DNA of 6,897 nt from an uncultured Aquincola sp. (GTDB taxonomy: Bacteria; Pseudomonadota; Gammaproteobacteria; Burkholderiales; Burkholderiaceae). Where the stretch lies: NCBI GenBank assembly GCA_937883885.1, contig CAKZXL010000516.1, positions 1 to 6,897 on the forward strand, given 5' to 3'. The notes under the pieces were generated by a model. That model had not been told where the DNA came from, did no database searches, and saw only the letters and a list, made by a program, of their open reading frames with translations. Shown here in pieces: positions 6,746-6,897 of the stretch (its first letter is position 1; the number at the start of each line of letters is the position of its first letter). The position numbers and the translations under genes were made by a program.

Positions 6746-6897
6746 ATGTTCGATGTGACCTGGGGCGGTGAACAGTTCCGCCTGCTGCCGCAAAAGGCGG
6801 CTTATCTGCCCGACCACCGCACGCTGTTGATCGCCGATGCCCACATCGGCAAGGCCGTGAGCTTCCGCCGCCTGGGCGTGCCGGTGCCGCGTGGCAC
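6746..6897 (+). CDS. pdeM: PdeM-like metallophosphoesterase (ligase-associated DNA damage response), N-terminal fragment
   Basis: First 50 residues of a calcineurin-type metallophosphoesterase, cut by the window end. LLIADAHIGKAVSFRRLG (27-44) contains the first metal-binding motif, DxH (D31, H33), in the form ADxHxGKxxxFRxxGxPVPxGT that I recognise from PdeM, the phosphoesterase linked to bacterial DNA ligase/Lhr helicase repair clusters. The usual partners (lhr, ligase, exonuclease) are not upstream; slmA is 51 bp before it, so they are either downstream or elsewhere. The start was chosen because the conserved beta-strand and motif begin at a normal distance and the only better-placed signal is the -10-like box at 6734. 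With only the N-terminus seen, another metallophosphoesterase subgroup remains possible. Confidence 0.8.
   Translation, partial: MFDVTWGGEQFRLLPQKAAYLPDHRTLLIADAHIGKAVSFRRLGVPVPRG

Overview
The window is GC-rich, densely coded chromosomal DNA with the look of a Burkholderiales betaproteobacterium (Rubrivivax/Leptothrix/Roseateles-like). This rests on strong G/C third-position bias, CTACA(A/G)T-type -10 boxes close to start codons, a compound GC palindrome of a type I associate with this order, and the argB - pyrimidine 5'-nucleotidase - slmA gene order. The assignment comes from reading and memory; no database search was run.

Layout. 1-750 (+) is the C-terminal half of an M32 (Taq-type) metallocarboxypeptidase; its 3' end overlaps by 16 bp the convergent end of the next gene. 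735-3014 (-) is a Zn/Cd/Pb-exporting P1B-type ATPase with a His-rich N-terminus. 3076-3531 (+) is its divergent MerR-family regulator (CadR/PbrR type), with a Cys triad spaced 35 and 9 residues apart. The 61 bp between them hold an almost ideal MerR-type promoter: TTGACT, a 19-bp spacer carrying a dyad, then TGCAAT. 3602-4507 (+) is argB. 4508-4807 is a 300-bp gap holding a compound palindrome, two hairpin terminator candidates, an imperfect direct repeat and a -10 box with a good RBS. 4808-5194 (+) is a small exported protein built from three degenerate SRx(D/E)V repeats. 5255-5995 (+) is a HAD-family pyrimidine 5'-nucleotidase. 6086-6694 (+) is a TetR-fold SlmA-type nucleoid occlusion factor. 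6746-6897 (+) is the start of a PdeM-like metallophosphoesterase, cut by the window end.

How the genes fit together. The ATPase and MerR genes form a self-contained metal-sensing and efflux switch: the regulator sits on the overlong spacer and, with metal bound, should realign the promoter of the exporter. The remaining genes are housekeeping or poorly characterised (arginine synthesis, nucleotide salvage or clean-up, division-site control, DNA-repair-associated phosphoesterase) and seem to be separate transcription units.

I did not find a previously undescribed multi-gene system. The most interesting signals are regulatory. Three genes (ATPase, merR, pdeM) have a -10-like hexamer exactly 6 nt before the ATG and no ribosome binding site, which predicts leaderless mRNAs. 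Other points are the DCxxEE metal-binding domain of the ATPase, the repeat-built secreted protein, and divergence of SlmA at positions needed for FtsZ binding in E. coli.
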